Shown: in pieces, positions 20,966 to 32,432 of the stretch | Layout: every line of letters begins with the position of its first letter | Position numbering within the stretch: the first letter of the stretch is position 1 | Source: Macrolepiota albuminosa | Lineage: Eukaryota; Basidiomycota; Agaricomycetes; Agaricales; Agaricaceae | Direction of reading: 5' to 3' | Assembly: GCA_027475525.1 (NCBI GenBank) | Contig: JAMWFC010000065.1 | Location: 748,188-812,187 of the forward strand | Length of the DNA: 64,000 bases | The notes under the pieces: generated by a model | What the model was told of the DNA's origin: nothing | The model's input: only the letters and a program-made list of their open reading frames with translations | Databases searched by the model: none | Position numbers and translations under genes: made by a program

Positions 20966-21417
20966 AGACCGAATACTCGGTCTTGAGGAAGGGAGGTAGA
21001 GCGAGATGAAAGATGCACGGTAGTGCAACAACGATGAAAGATGCACGGGAGTGCCCAACGGATGAATGCACGCGTATGGCGTGGCTGCAAGGCGTTAGCA
21101 CTCATGCACCATGGAGATGTGTCGGCTGGACACAATAGAAAGCAGTCCTTATCAGACACGGGCGCAGGGGGCGCCAGCAGTAGATAGCCAATGGTATGTA
21201 TATAGGACACAATAGAAAGCAGTCCTTATCAGACACGGGCGCAGGGGGCGCCAGCAGTAGATAGCCAATGGTATGTATATAAAAAAATATAGAAAACAAA
21301 AAATGATGACCCCTCCTCTGGGTCCGCTGTATCTACACACGACTCTATAGTGCATATCAGCTGAACTGGCTCGAGTTAAATACTCAGAGGTACATACACA
21401 ATAATGTATACAAGGGT
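20966..21417. other. Non-coding 3' region of element D
   Basis: Between ORF3 and the polypurine tract there are about 375 true bases, plus one 77-bp duplication at 21128. No gene seen. Confidence 0.7.
21128..21281. repeat. 77-bp tandem duplication, 3' non-coding part of element D
   Basis: GGACACAATAGAAAGCAGTC begins at 21128 and 21205. Confidence 0.93.
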
Positions 21418-24400
21418 CTAGGACCCGGATGACGATGCTCCCGCGACAGCGCCCGTCTCAGTCACCATTGCCTCCTCCTCCAGTGCAACATTAATCGTGG
21501 GAGGGGGAGGCGCTGATTCCGTCCTCGGTGGGGTTATAGGCCCCTCGACTGCAGGCGTGTCTACCACCATAGGCTCTGTTAGTGCGACGTTAATTGCTGA
21601 AGCGGTGGTGGTAAGCGTACCCTGCTCTGCCGTGCGTGACAGGAGATTGACCCGGCCTGGGTCCATGTCCGCTGCTGGCAGGTCATGCGCTGCTGAGCGT
21701 TTTAGGAGGTTGACCCGATTCGGGTCCATGCCAATCAAGTAATAGAGGCCGTTGGCCTCAGGGTTTTCTGGGAGCTTGCTCTCCTCGTGGTGCTTGAACA
21801 TCAGACGATAGTGATCGTCTTCAGTCATCTCCCGCCATCCATCCCATTGCGGGATTGCGGCGGGGGTGCCATACTTGGAGAGGCGCTCCATGCGCTCGTC
21901 ATCGACCTGCTTAAAGATGTCCATAGACATCGTGGGGGAATGGAACTGCTGTTCCAGGAAGACTACGCCGTACGTGTAAGCGTGGTCCACCCATTCCAGC
22001 GGAATCCGGTTGTGTAAAAGGACGCGTAACGCGTTGTCGTCGGAGAAGTTCCGTGCATGGTCGTCGGGCACGTGAACTTGGTGGATTTCAAGCTGCGGCC
22101 CACGTTGGGGCTCAAATGGCTGCTTGGGGAACATGGCATCATACGAGGCAATCGCCTCTCAATAAAGCCCTGGACGGGCCACGATGAGGGTCATGCGCCG
22201 TACGATCACCGGCTTGGCTGCGCTGTTAGCGCACAATGCTCGACATAGGGTGAACCCAAAGAGGGTCCGCCAGTGCATGCGATAGGCATGATCCACGGCG
22301 ATACCTTGATAGGTATTTTCCAACCCAGGTCGGCCAAAGACCAGCGCGTACTGCGCCAGTTGGTCAAGGTCGAATGGGGTGGCTGGATCCTGAGCGCGCA
22401 TTACGCGCAACGCCGTGGTGCCATCGTCTTTCGTGTGCAAGAAGCGCCCTGGGATGTGTCGTCACTCGACAAGAGCGAGGTCGTCAGGGCCCTGCATCGG
22501 GTTGACGAGGTCTTGGTACCTAGGCTCCTTCATCAGGAGCTGCATGGTTCGATCATGCAGAGCCTCCACTGTTCGCTGCGCGAACATCTGGAGCTCTGTG
22601 ATCAACATATACGCGACGATTCGGTTGTGACGCGGGACATGTGCATTGGCGTAATACTTATAGAGCCGGTCCAGCTCTAGAGGAGTGCGGGGAAGACCAC
22701 GTGGGGTGTGCTTATACACAATCGTGCCCGGAATGTGGGCAGGATGGCCAGAGGAGTATTCATATGACGCCGCTCTATTGGCGTCAGCTCCCATCAACAC
22801 CGTATTCGTGGCATACGAATAATAGGTGCAATGGCTGAGTGCTCCTCTAAAGCACGAGTTCATTCGCTCAATATCGAGCGGACCCCACACCTTCACCCCC
22901 AAGCCATCGGGGATCCTCCCCGAACATTCATCCTTGGCCCTCGACTTCTGGGCCTTTAGCTCCTTGGCATGAATCGCCTTCTTCTTCGCAATGCGCTTAT
23001 TGTGCGCTACTTGTTGGAATCGGTCTGCGGCCGATTCCCCCTCCTCCCCGTCCTCCTCCTGCTCCGAGCTCGACTCTCCATAGTCGCTCTCGTCGGACAG
23101 GGATGGTACTGGTTTTTTGCCTCTATCAGGCCTAGTCTTCCCCCTCGAGGTCGCCACCAGACCATCATACTGCTCTGGCATACGGGGGTCTGGGGTCAAG
23201 ACGACCACGGGGTACTTTGCTGGTGGGGCCGGTACAAACACCGGCAACATAAACAACATCTGGACTTCTCCCGCTCATGCGGGAATGCCAGCAGGAAAGA
23301 GTATAACCTCCAATTTGGAGGCATTGAGAGGCGGCTTGCGGCCGCGGCGCTGACGAGACGGCCCCGACTTGGTCAGGGCGGACGATTCTGGTTGTGGCTG
23401 AGCCACCGGAGGGGCAGGCGCATTTCGCGCCAGAGTATTCCCTCCAGGCCCAGCGCGAGGATTGACAGTAACGGGCACTCTTGGCACCACAGCGACGGGT
23501 TTGGACCCCCTAGGTGGGGCCTGAGATGATGCGGCTTCCCGCTGACCCAAGGACAGACCTGCCAAGGGTTCACTGACGGCAGCCAGCGACTCTGAAGAGG
23601 CCTGCGGGCCCGACTCGGGTAGCCGCGATGACGAAGCCACGGGCTGAGGAGGCTGCTCATGGCGTGCGAATTGCGCTTCCGACGGCATCCTTGCCTGTGG
23701 AGGAGCGACCGGTCGACTGGGCTGATATCTAGCCCTCTTGACCTCAGCGGTCAATTCCTCACTTGTGGTGATTTTGCGCTTAGAAGCGCGTTCGATCTGC
23801 TCCAGCACTGCGACGCGCTGCCTCTTCATCAACTCAATCTGGTCGAGCAGCCCCTCCATTACCATTACGGCCAAGCTGTCCTGCAGAAAGGACGCAGTTG
23901 CAGGGACTGGCTGTCCCGCTGCTTCCAGTCTGCCCAACAGCACGTCTGACCCAGCTACACTCTGCACTTGTGGCGCAGGCTCCCCATATGACTCTTCCAT
24001 GGGCCGGTGCGCCCATGGTACTGACGGAGGCCCCGTCACCACACCCGCATACGTCGGATACGACGCAGTTGGACGTGACGACGGTTCGCCCATGGTACTG
24101 ACGGAGGCCCCGTCACCACACCCGCATACGTCGGATACGACGCAGTTGGACGTGACGACGGTTTCTGATAATAGCGCTCGCAGCGCGTGCTGTCCTCCGG
24201 GCGCCCATAGCGCCCTTCATCATCGACCTCCATCTCTTGCGAGTGGAGGGGCGTCTGATAGGGAAGCGGCTCATCACGGCCTGGATAGGCCACCGCTGAC
24301 TGAAACTGGCTTGCCGCCGGATATGGCAGCTGCCTTGGGTACTGAGTTGACACTTGTATATTCGGGGGTCTTCCCCCTCCACTAGAGCCTTGCCGGCTCT

Positions 24401-24431
24401 GATCAGTATTTTGCGGCCCCCAATAGGCCAT
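21418..24431 (-). pseudogene. Element D ORF3 (post-pol accessory ORF)
   Basis: Function not recognised. ATG at 24431 (MAYWGPQNTDQSRQG), about 230 bp after pol, ending at TAG 21418. Same plan as ORF3 of element C: low-complexity N-terminus, a helical stretch (LLDQIELMKRQRVAVLEQIE), basic patches (RQRRGRKPP; HNKRIAKKKAIHAKELK), then the ordered C-terminal region (GRIPDGLGVKVWG ... PRGLPRTPLELDRLYKYYAN ... LRVLLHNRIPLEWVDHAYTY ... YGTPAAIPQWDGWRE). Three TGA stops (23275, 22462, 22159) and the 77-bp duplication at 24011 interrupt one otherwise single frame. Conservation of the C-terminal half between two diverged elements, and in a relic at 43.6-45.5 kb, suggests that it was selected as protein. 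No RT, envelope or protease motif was seen in it. Confidence 0.8.
24011..24164. repeat. 77-bp tandem duplication in ORF3 of element D
   Basis: GCCCATGGTACTGACGGAGG begins at 24011 and 24088. Collapsing it restores the ORF3 frame. Confidence 0.93.
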
Positions 24432-24661
24432 TTTCGCTAAACACGTAGACTACGTGTATTGGGACTCGAGAAAAGAGGGAAAAAAAAACAATCTCCCAAC
24501 TCCGCTAGTGGTGTAAACAACCACAAATACACGCCACCTGGCCTCTCACCGGCGATCATAGTCGCATAAACGGTCACAAACAGTAGCCACAATTAGTAGC
24601 CACCCGGTTATTCACTGGCCATCAAAGTGGACTTCGTCCACATTCCACCACCCCACGCGCA
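24432..24661. other. Pol-ORF3 spacer of element D with pyrimidine tract
   Basis: About 230 bp. On the minus strand, roughly 40-65 bases before the ORF3 start, there is a TTTTTTTTTCCCTCTTTT tract like the one before ORF3 of element C. Possible internal promoter or splice signal. Confidence 0.5.
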
Positions 24662-27600
24662 TTATGCGCGTTTTGCTAGCTGTTGAGGGTGTTTCACGCC
24701 CTGCAACTCTAGGTACCTGTCCATCGCTGCAAGGTCTCTGCAGTTCACGAGTGGTTCCCAGGTAGTATCACCTAAGCTCCACCTCACCTCGAATTCGAGG
24801 TTTCCTTTTGCCCACCGGTGACCGATGAGGTCATCTACAAACCACTCCTGGTCATTGCCAGTTCCAAAGTCATATGGCTCCGGCATTGCGTGATTAGGAA
24901 ATAGCGCATCACTACTGGCCATATACGGTCGCAATAGCGACACGTGAAACTTGGGCACTATCCTGCGTGCTTGCAGCGCCTGGGGTAGTTCCAGCACGTA
25001 GTTAGACGTGCTCGGTTCCGCCTCAAGGACCTTATATGGTCCAATCCATTTTGGACACAGCTTGCTCGCCCTGCCTTTCGGCAAGTTCAAGTTCTTCGTC
25101 GAAAGGTACACTAGGCTCCCTTTCTCGATATCTGGCTCATCACGTCTGCGATTATTCGCATGTTTGGTTTGCCACACACGCGATTCTATAATTGTGTCAT
25201 GGGCATCTGCCAGATACCTTAGCGCGTTGCGCGCAAACTGCTTGACTCCCACATGAATAACTTTGTCCGTACGAAGTTCACGAATTATGGATGGCATGTA
25301 GCCATTGTTGAGTTCAAAGGGTGAGTACCCTGTGGTTTCCGATATACTCGCATTTATCGCGAATTCCACGAGTGGACATCTATCCACCCAGTCCTTCTGA
25401 TCAGGACGTACGAACGCTCGCAAGATTTGCGCGATATTTCTATTCGCACGTTCCGTTTGACCATCCATTTGCGGATGAAACGATGTCGACATGAGCAACT
25501 TTGCTCCTAGCAGCTTGTGCAACTCCTTCCACCATTTGGAAGTAAACTTAGCATCTCGATCGCTCACAATCGAGCTGGGCAGTCCATGGAGACGTACTAT
25601 CTCCTTGAGATAGATCCACGACAAGTCTGACGCGGTCATGGTGGTTCTCACCGGAATGAGATGGACCATACTGGTCATTCTGCAGATCACTACCCACAGG
25701 TAGTTAAAGCCTTTCGACTCGGGAAACGGACCTATAAAGTCCATCCCAATCGAATCCCAAGGTTTGACCGGTATGGGTAGCGAATGCAGCTTTCCTGGTG
25801 GCTTCAGAGTCGATACTTTCGACTGTTGACATAGCTCGCATGTCGAGCAGAATTGGCTCATCTCTTTGGCCATTTGCGGCCACCAGTACCAGCGTCGCAC
25901 ATAGTCCAGCGTTTTCTGAGTTCCGAAGTGGCCCACTACTCTATGGGCCTGGTCCAGGATAGTCGTAATCAACGACCTCTCCCGGGGAATGCAGATGACT
26001 TTGGACCCCGTGGGTCTGGTAAGGTAGATGAGCTGCTGCTCCATCCTGAAGCGCGGATGCGCTTGGATATTGTTCAGAATCTCTACGAAGAGATTATCAT
26101 CCTTGTATCCTTGCTGGATACGTGTGCGGAATTGCGCATTGCCTAAGTCGGCCGGTGCAGGCGTATGGTCCTTTGACTCCAGCGCTTGCTGGAGCGTCAT
26201 ATCAGTACCTCTCATAGGCACCTCTTGCCTCGTCTCTTCACGTGGCTGAGGGACCTCATGATCCACTAGCACCTGAGCTTCGATATTGCGAGTCTCTCGC
26301 TGTTCCTGCAGTCGCTTACTGCGACGTGTTTCCTGCGCTTGCATGGCGTGTAACTCGACCCTATGTTCCCTGATTTCATGGAATCGATGCAGAGGCAAAT
26401 CCTCGCCCTCTGGGTCAATACGTTTGTCCGCCTGGACATAGTCATGCACATCATGGACGTCATCTCGAGTATCACTCTCAAAATATCGAGATAGGCAATC
26501 CGCCACTTTGTTCAATTCACCTTTTACATAGGTGATGTCGAACTGGTACCGCGACATGTAGTCGATCCAGCGACGTTGTCGCAGAGACAGGTGCACCTGA
26601 GTCTTGAAGAACTCTAGTGCTTTGTGATCCGTGATAATATGGATCTTATATCCCATCAGTTTATCCTCCCACTTTAGGAGGGCTTCCAGTATTGCGAGTG
26701 TTTCTAACTCGTGCACAGCATAATTCTGCTGAGCAGCAGTGAATTTACGGGACATAAATCCCGCTGGTCGGCAGGTCTGCCATGTTTTACCCTGGCCAAA
26801 CATGGCCCCAACCCCAGTCTTCGACGCATCGCAGATGAGCCAGATGGGCTCGTCGATGTGTGGGTCAATTGGCCGGATGACCGGCATTTTCGCACATATG
26901 CGCTTAATCATCTCAAAACACCGCTGATGCAGCGGTCTCCAATGAAACGGTGACCCATTCTGGGTCATGGCCATAAGTGGCCCAGTGTATGCAGTGATGT
27001 CTGGCAAGAAATTGCCAATATAGTTCACCAGTCCGACAAATCGTTGGATATCATTATATGTGCGTGGAGTACGCCACTCTCGGATTCGGTCGAGCTTATC
27101 CGTATCAGGATGAATGCCCTTCTCGTCAATGATGTGGCCGAGACAATCTATACTCGTTGCGTACAACTCGCACTTCTTCCATTTGAGATAGAGGCTGGCC
27201 TTCTGTAGTCGTTCAAATATGACTCGTAGGTGCTGCTCATGCTCCTCAATGGAGTCAGAAAATATGAATATATCGTCTAAATAGACGTGCATAAACTTCC
27301 CGATTACATCTCGGAAGATTGAGGTCATTAACCTCTGAAATGTCGCCGGTGCATTACAATCACCAATCTGCATGATGTTACTCACGAACGTCCCCATCAG
27401 GGACGAGAACAGTGTCTTTGGTATATCCTCTTCGCGGATGCGAACCTGTTCGTACGCGTCTGTGAGGTCGATTTTCGACCGATACTTCGCTGTCGCGACA
27501 TCTTCTCGTATCACTTCCTGATCTGAAAGAGGTGTTACATCCTTGACGGTATTATCATTGCGCTGTCGCGCATCCAATGCCGTCTGTAACGTTCCATCCT

Positions 27601-28641
27601 TCTTGGGGATACAAAGCAATGGTGCAGCTTGCACCGCTGGTCGTGGTTCCCACCACTTTGCGTTTATGTATCTATTCGTCTTTTCACGAAGTTGATCCTG
27701 AAGTGCTCGCGGGCAGCGAGGCAAATGATACTTGTACTGCTTGTTATCGTCAATGAGGTTGATCTCATGATTAACCTCCCGCCATGGAGGAAGCTCCTCC
27801 TTTGTTCCATTGACGATATCAGCGAACTCCCGTTGCCATTGCTGGCGCAGTCGAGGAATATCCTCCTCTGTAAGGCTCAAAGCCTTGCCTTTTCCTTTGG
27901 CTACGTGTGCTATACGCGGTTGAACCTTTGGTTCAAATCGCTCCCGTAAGGCACGTACGTGCTCCTCTGTGAGGTCTCCCGGATTCAACCTTACAACCGG
28001 TTGTTTCCTCGTCGTACTCGCCGACGACTGCACACTTCTTGCCTTCAGCGAGAATCCGTCAAATACGATATCCGATGTTTCGGAGATCTCGTCCTCTCGT
28101 GCGTGACAGTACACTTCTCCCGTCTGGGTCGCTTGCCCACTTCCCATAGCCTGCGTCACCATTGACGCTACCAACTCATTCCACTCCCGTGGCATTCGTG
28201 GGTCATACGCCCATTGCACTCCTGGCCGAGGCACTGGTCGATCTATTAGCGACCTAGTGCTACCCACAGTTCCCATCGTACTGTATACCTCGTCCTTGAC
28301 AAGATCCTCAACCTTCACTCGAGAGCTAGTCGGCTGGCATTCCAGCGACTCCACCAACTGTATACCTCGTCCTTGACGAGATCCTCAACCTTCACTCGAG
28401 AGCTAGTCGGCTGGCATTCCAGCGACTCCACCACGCGTTTACTACGCTCATTCTTGCACTGCACAGCCTGTTTAGGCTTTCCATTGGTACACCCAGTCAC
28501 ATCCGGGTGCTTCCCCTTCTTCAGAGTTCCTTGAAACTCTTCCTCAGTCATCAGTATAGCCGGCAAATCAGCCGGCAGGCTTTTTGGTGGGGCCTGTTCA
28601 TCCTCCACCTCCTGTACAGTCGCTCTCCTGCGACTATCTAG
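24662..28641 (-). CDS. Element D pol: RT-RNase H-integrase-chromodomain
   Basis: The longest open frame in the window: 1231 codons uninterrupted from 28357 to TAA at 24662-24664, plus an N-terminal part up to 28641 in the same frame once the 77-bp duplication at 28281 is collapsed. RT: APLLCIPKKDGTLQTALDAR, QIGDCNAPATFQRLM, YLDD at 27272-27283. RNase H: LICDASKTGVGAMFGQG, ETLAILEALLKWEDKLMG, ITDHKALEFF. Integrase: zinc finger HRVVGHFGTQKTL ... CSTCELCQQ, DDE core GMDFIGPFP, VSDRDAKF and HPQMDGQTERANR. Chromodomain: EWFVDDLIGHRWAKGNLEF then VRWSLGDTTWEP, which should direct integration to modified histones. All catalytic motifs are intact. It is separated from the protease by one in-frame TGA (28642-28644). 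Confidence 0.93.
28281..28434. repeat. 77-bp tandem duplication near the pol N-terminus of element D
   Basis: CTGTATACCTCGTCCTTGAC begins at 28281 and 28358; there is one base difference just after. Collapsing it joins the pol N-terminus to the long pol frame. Confidence 0.92.
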
Positions 28642-29035
28642 TCAGTTGCGCTCATCACGCCACTTTTCAGTTGCGTGATAGCGCCTCAAATGACCATCTG
28701 TATCGTTCAACACCACTTTCTCCGCCTTCAAAGGCGTACCATTCACAACGACCATGTCGTTCACGAAATCCAGCGACACCTTGTTCTTATGCATGAACGG
28801 CGTACCGATAATCATGTCATAGTGATCAAAGTTCGCTATATCCACGTATTCCTTCATCGACGTTCCTGACGTCTTTATTCTCACCTCTGCGCCAAACTGC
28901 ACCATAGCGCGACTCCCCACAGTCCCCAGCTGGAGCATCAAGGGCTCCTCCAGTTCATGAACACGAATCGCGTTGACGTGAGCAAACTGGGGCGTAATGC
29001 CCGTAGTGGTACTCCCGGAGTCCCACAACGTCCAT
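28642..29035 (-). CDS. Element D protease domain
   Basis: Retroviral-type aspartic protease: RQWTLWDSGSTTTGITPQFA (active-site DSGS) then MIIGTPFMHKNKVSLDF, ending at TGA 28642-28644. It is in the frame of pol but one base out of the gag frame; the shift lies in GCAATGG near 29030, where element C has GCATGG and runs straight through. It may be a one-base insertion (mutation or sequence error) or a programmed +1 shift. Confidence 0.75.
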
Positions 29036-32000
29036 TGCCGGATGTCCGTTGACATCAACATACGTGACCAGGCACTCCTTCTCCTCAGGAGTATAGCGTG
29101 GCTGCTGCAACTTATTAGTTGCCTTCTGCAGGGTTACGCGTCTCATTCGGACGCGCTGATCTCCACAGCACTCCGTCAGTGCAAACAGGTGTTCCTCCTC
29201 GTCATCACAAGCATAGTAGTCGCTGTCGTACACATCCACTGCGACGTATTCGTTGCCATTAATCTGGACGCTCTCGGCATCATCCACTTCCAACCCGTCA
29301 GCCTCTACCTGCAGCTCTTCCTCCGCTTCCTCAATGATCTCGTCGTCCTCGTCGTCACTGACGACATCGCTAGGTGCCGCAGCCGTATGGGCTGCTCGGA
29401 TGTGTGCCTTAGGAGGGGCGGGACACTCCTTAGCGAAATGCCCGCTCCTGCCACAGTTATAGCACGCTGAGGGATCCCCGGCAGGCCTTCTCTGGGCCGC
29501 TCCTGGAGCCCCAGCGGTTTTGCCCGCTATACGCGGTACAGGCGCCACCACTCCTCTCGGTGCTACTTGATTCTGACCCGAAAAGGGTCGACTATCCTTT
29601 GCTGGCAACTGTCCAGCAGGCTTCGATCGAGGCCGTTGGCCTCCAGGAATTGTCTTACGAACAATGAATCGCGGATTGTGATTATTCTCCATATCTGTCC
29701 GTTTGGCCAGGAAGGTTCCCACCTTCACTGCCTGACGGTTCACTGGTCCTTGGCATGAACTACGCTGCTCATAATGGTTTGCAGTCCGTGTCGACTGCTC
29801 ATAACGGATGGCATACGCCAAGAATTCGGTCACAGTATTGACCTCCGGAGACAAATTATCGTCGTGTATCAACGCTCTCCTCATGTCTGCGGGTATTCCG
29901 TCCAGGAATGTCTCGTGGATAGTGTATTCGTCTGGATAGACGGCCATATTCTGTGCATGACCCACCAGGTCATCATAAAAGGTCTGGACGCCAGTCTTAG
30001 CGTCATACACTGCCTTTCTAAAGGCATCACGAGCTTCCTGCATCGTAGCAGCATTGACGAACCGATTATACAGTCCTATCAGGACCTCTTTAAATGTCCA
30101 GTGCAATTTGTCGCAATTAATGTGGAGAACATGGCGACGGAACCAATTCCGAGCCTCTCCTTCCATAAATTCGTGTAGCACAAATATCCTTTCCTGGTCC
30201 ATGTTGTCTCCACCATAGCAGCAGGCTGCGAGGTGGTAGCACACATCCATGGCCCAGTCCTCCAGTTGAGAGAACCTATGTCCTCCAGCGTATGCACGTA
30301 TGTGCTTACCATCGGATTTACGGGGGCTTACCCCAGCAGGGAACTTAAATCTGACTCCAAGGGAGTCATCCACCAGACGAGTGAGGCGGTCATGCATATG
30401 ATCCATATGGATCCTGACCGCTTCATTCATTCCTGGCGTAGTTTCACGCAAATCATAAGGTGCAGGCATCGAAAATGCCTGAGGACTGCGAAACAGGTGC
30501 TCATTGGACACTCTTTCTGGCCGTGTGGTGGGCTGTTGCCTCACTTGTTGCTCTGCTGGTAATCCACCAGCCTGCCTGCCACTATCATGACGATTATTAT
30601 CGTCCTGATCGTTATTTCTACAATCATGATCTCCACCGTCGTGATTGCAACGACTTGGCTCCCTCCATTCGTAGTGACCACTACTGTTGTCACTACCACC
30701 CGGATCTCTGTCCGGTTCAGCAGTCCGAGCCGCAAATTGTCACCGCATGTCATTGACAGGCGTTACGCCCTCACGCCCTTCAAAGACTACCCCCTGGTCG
30801 TCAATGAACGACTCACCATGATCACGCAAGTCCTGGTTGCGTATCCTTTGGTAATTGACGCGTTCATTCCAGTTGTCCACTAGGTGGACGCGTCGCACTA
30901 CGCGTCGTGGTCGCGTTCGCTCCTCAAGAATGTGGACTTTGTCCACCTCTTCCTTGATTGTAACTTGCTTACGAGGTGTCTTAACCTCCTGCACTGCAAG
31001 TGCCTCTGGCTCTGCCGGAGTCGTCGTTACAGTCTCCACCTCAGACAATGCCTGCTGAGGCACTCCGCTAACAATGCGTTGACGGTTTGCAGCGTTCTGA
31101 CGCCGAACTTAGTCTTGCTGAGACTCATTAGCCTGACGAGGCGCATTGAGCAATTCCATTGTGTCTGCGATTAATGGCGCTCGTCTGCGCACACTCATCT
31201 CACATTCTACTGAGTCGGCTGGAGTAGCCGTTGAGACTGCTGACCCTCGCGCCTCTTTGCGCTTAAGGTATTCCACTACTTCGAGTTCGAAGATGCGCAC
31301 AAACAATTCGATATATTCACTCGAATCTGCACGGGGTACATCGTGGCTCCTAGCCGCCAGCAACTGTAAGTGCTTCACTACATAAAGCTGAAGATGCTTT
31401 CGCATCGATTCCTTCATGACCGCCAGATATCAGTCCAATACTAGCTGCAACTGGATAGATAAGGTCGAATGCGACCTTTTGCTTTCCTCATCATCTGAGG
31501 ACTCCAACTCGGACTCTAAGTCCATAACTCTCCTGAGGCCGTCATGCCTCACTTGCAGCTGTTTGCCGGCTCGTCGGTGCAACTCTGGACTTCCAGGCGC
31601 TGGTAACGCCTTGTCCAACCTTACGACATTGTCGTCCTCCCTACTGACCACTATTGCTGGTCCTTGCTTCTGTCCTTGTGTCGTCAACGACGACGGTCCC
31701 GGTTCAGTGGCAGCATTGGCCACATATTCCAAATGCCGTTCCGTAGGTGCAGTCCAGAATGGGGTGCTATGCGCAAACGCGCTGCCTTGTACCATTTCCG
31801 AGTACTGGGTAACGTCCGGTTGACCCTCAGAGGGAGCTGAAGAGCTCTCGGGCAATACCGGATACATCAGTGAAGGCATTTGGCTCGCTGGCAGCGACAC
31901 TCCTGAGACCGCAGATCTATCTCCTGGTTTTCCACCAGGTCGTACAATGGACATCATCCGTGATACGGATAGCCCACCAGGCATTCCATAGCTCGCGCTG

Positions 32001-32140
32001 ACATCGCGAGGGGTCTTTTTGTCCCGCTTTGGCAGAGGTTGGTATGCTGACGCAGATTGCGTCTTCCCAGCCTGAAGCACAGGTAAGTCACCTGCGTCTG
32101 CAGCTGGGAACGGAGGATCCGGATCAAGAGAGCCAGTCAT
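29030..32140 (-). pseudogene. Element D gag, with stops
   Basis: Starts at ATG 32140 (MTGSLDPDPPFPAADAGDLP). The N-terminal half is disordered and charged. The capsid-like core lies around 29800-30250 (GHRFSQLEDWAMDVCYHLA ... EGEARNWFRRHVL ... GLYNRFVNAATMQEARDAF). A canonical zinc knuckle (CYNCGRSGHFAKEC) is at about 29420-29465, followed by an acidic linker to the protease. One frame throughout, with stops at 31430 (TGA), 31109 (TAA) and 30740 (TGA). From 30544 leftwards 529 codons are open, so capsid core plus zinc knuckle are intact. Confidence 0.85.
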
Positions 32141-32251
32141 GGAAGCACGTTTTTAGCGTGATGCCAACAGAGAATCGAGAGGTTTTGATGAGAGTTGCCT
32201 AGTCGGTAACAAGCCTAGAGTCTAAAGCCGATAGCAGAAGATTTAAAAAAA

Positions 32252-32427
32252 TGTAACCGGAGTTACGAGTTAGAACTATCTTGTGTGTATCACACAAGTG
32301 CTAAATCAGACCGCAGTATCGGATTGACTAGTACTTAGAGTGAAAACAAGATGTTGTCTTATGTAATACTCTACTTATTGATTATAGCGTCGTTGACGCT
32401 GATGAGAATACGGATGACTCCGTTACA
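32252..32427 (-). repeat. 5' LTR of element D
   Basis: 176 bp, TGTAACCGGAGT ... ACTCCGTTACA, five differences from the left LTR. On the minus strand a GCTATAATCAATAAG box could be the promoter. No tRNA-type TGG site follows the LTR (TTTTTTTAAATC instead), and I found no self-priming match like that of element A, so the priming mode of D is unclear. Confidence 0.92.
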
Positions 32428-32432
32428 GAGGC
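32428..32432. repeat. Right target-site duplication of element D
   Basis: GAGGC directly after GTTACA, matching 20773-20777. Confidence 0.9.

Larger units (their letters stand above)
20778..32427 (-). mobile_element. Element D: complete Ty3/Gypsy chromovirus-type retrotransposon with extra ORF
   Basis: Two 176-bp LTRs (20778-20953 and 32252-32427) enclose, in minus orientation, gag, protease, pol and ORF3, with a GAGGC target duplication. It lies in ORF3 of element C: removing it restores that reading frame. The LTRs differ at five positions, all explicable as CpG decay. The element contains three 77-bp duplications, so its true length is about 11.4 kb. Pol is open over more than 1200 codons; gag and ORF3 carry stops, so this copy is probably not autonomous now. 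Confidence 0.93.
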
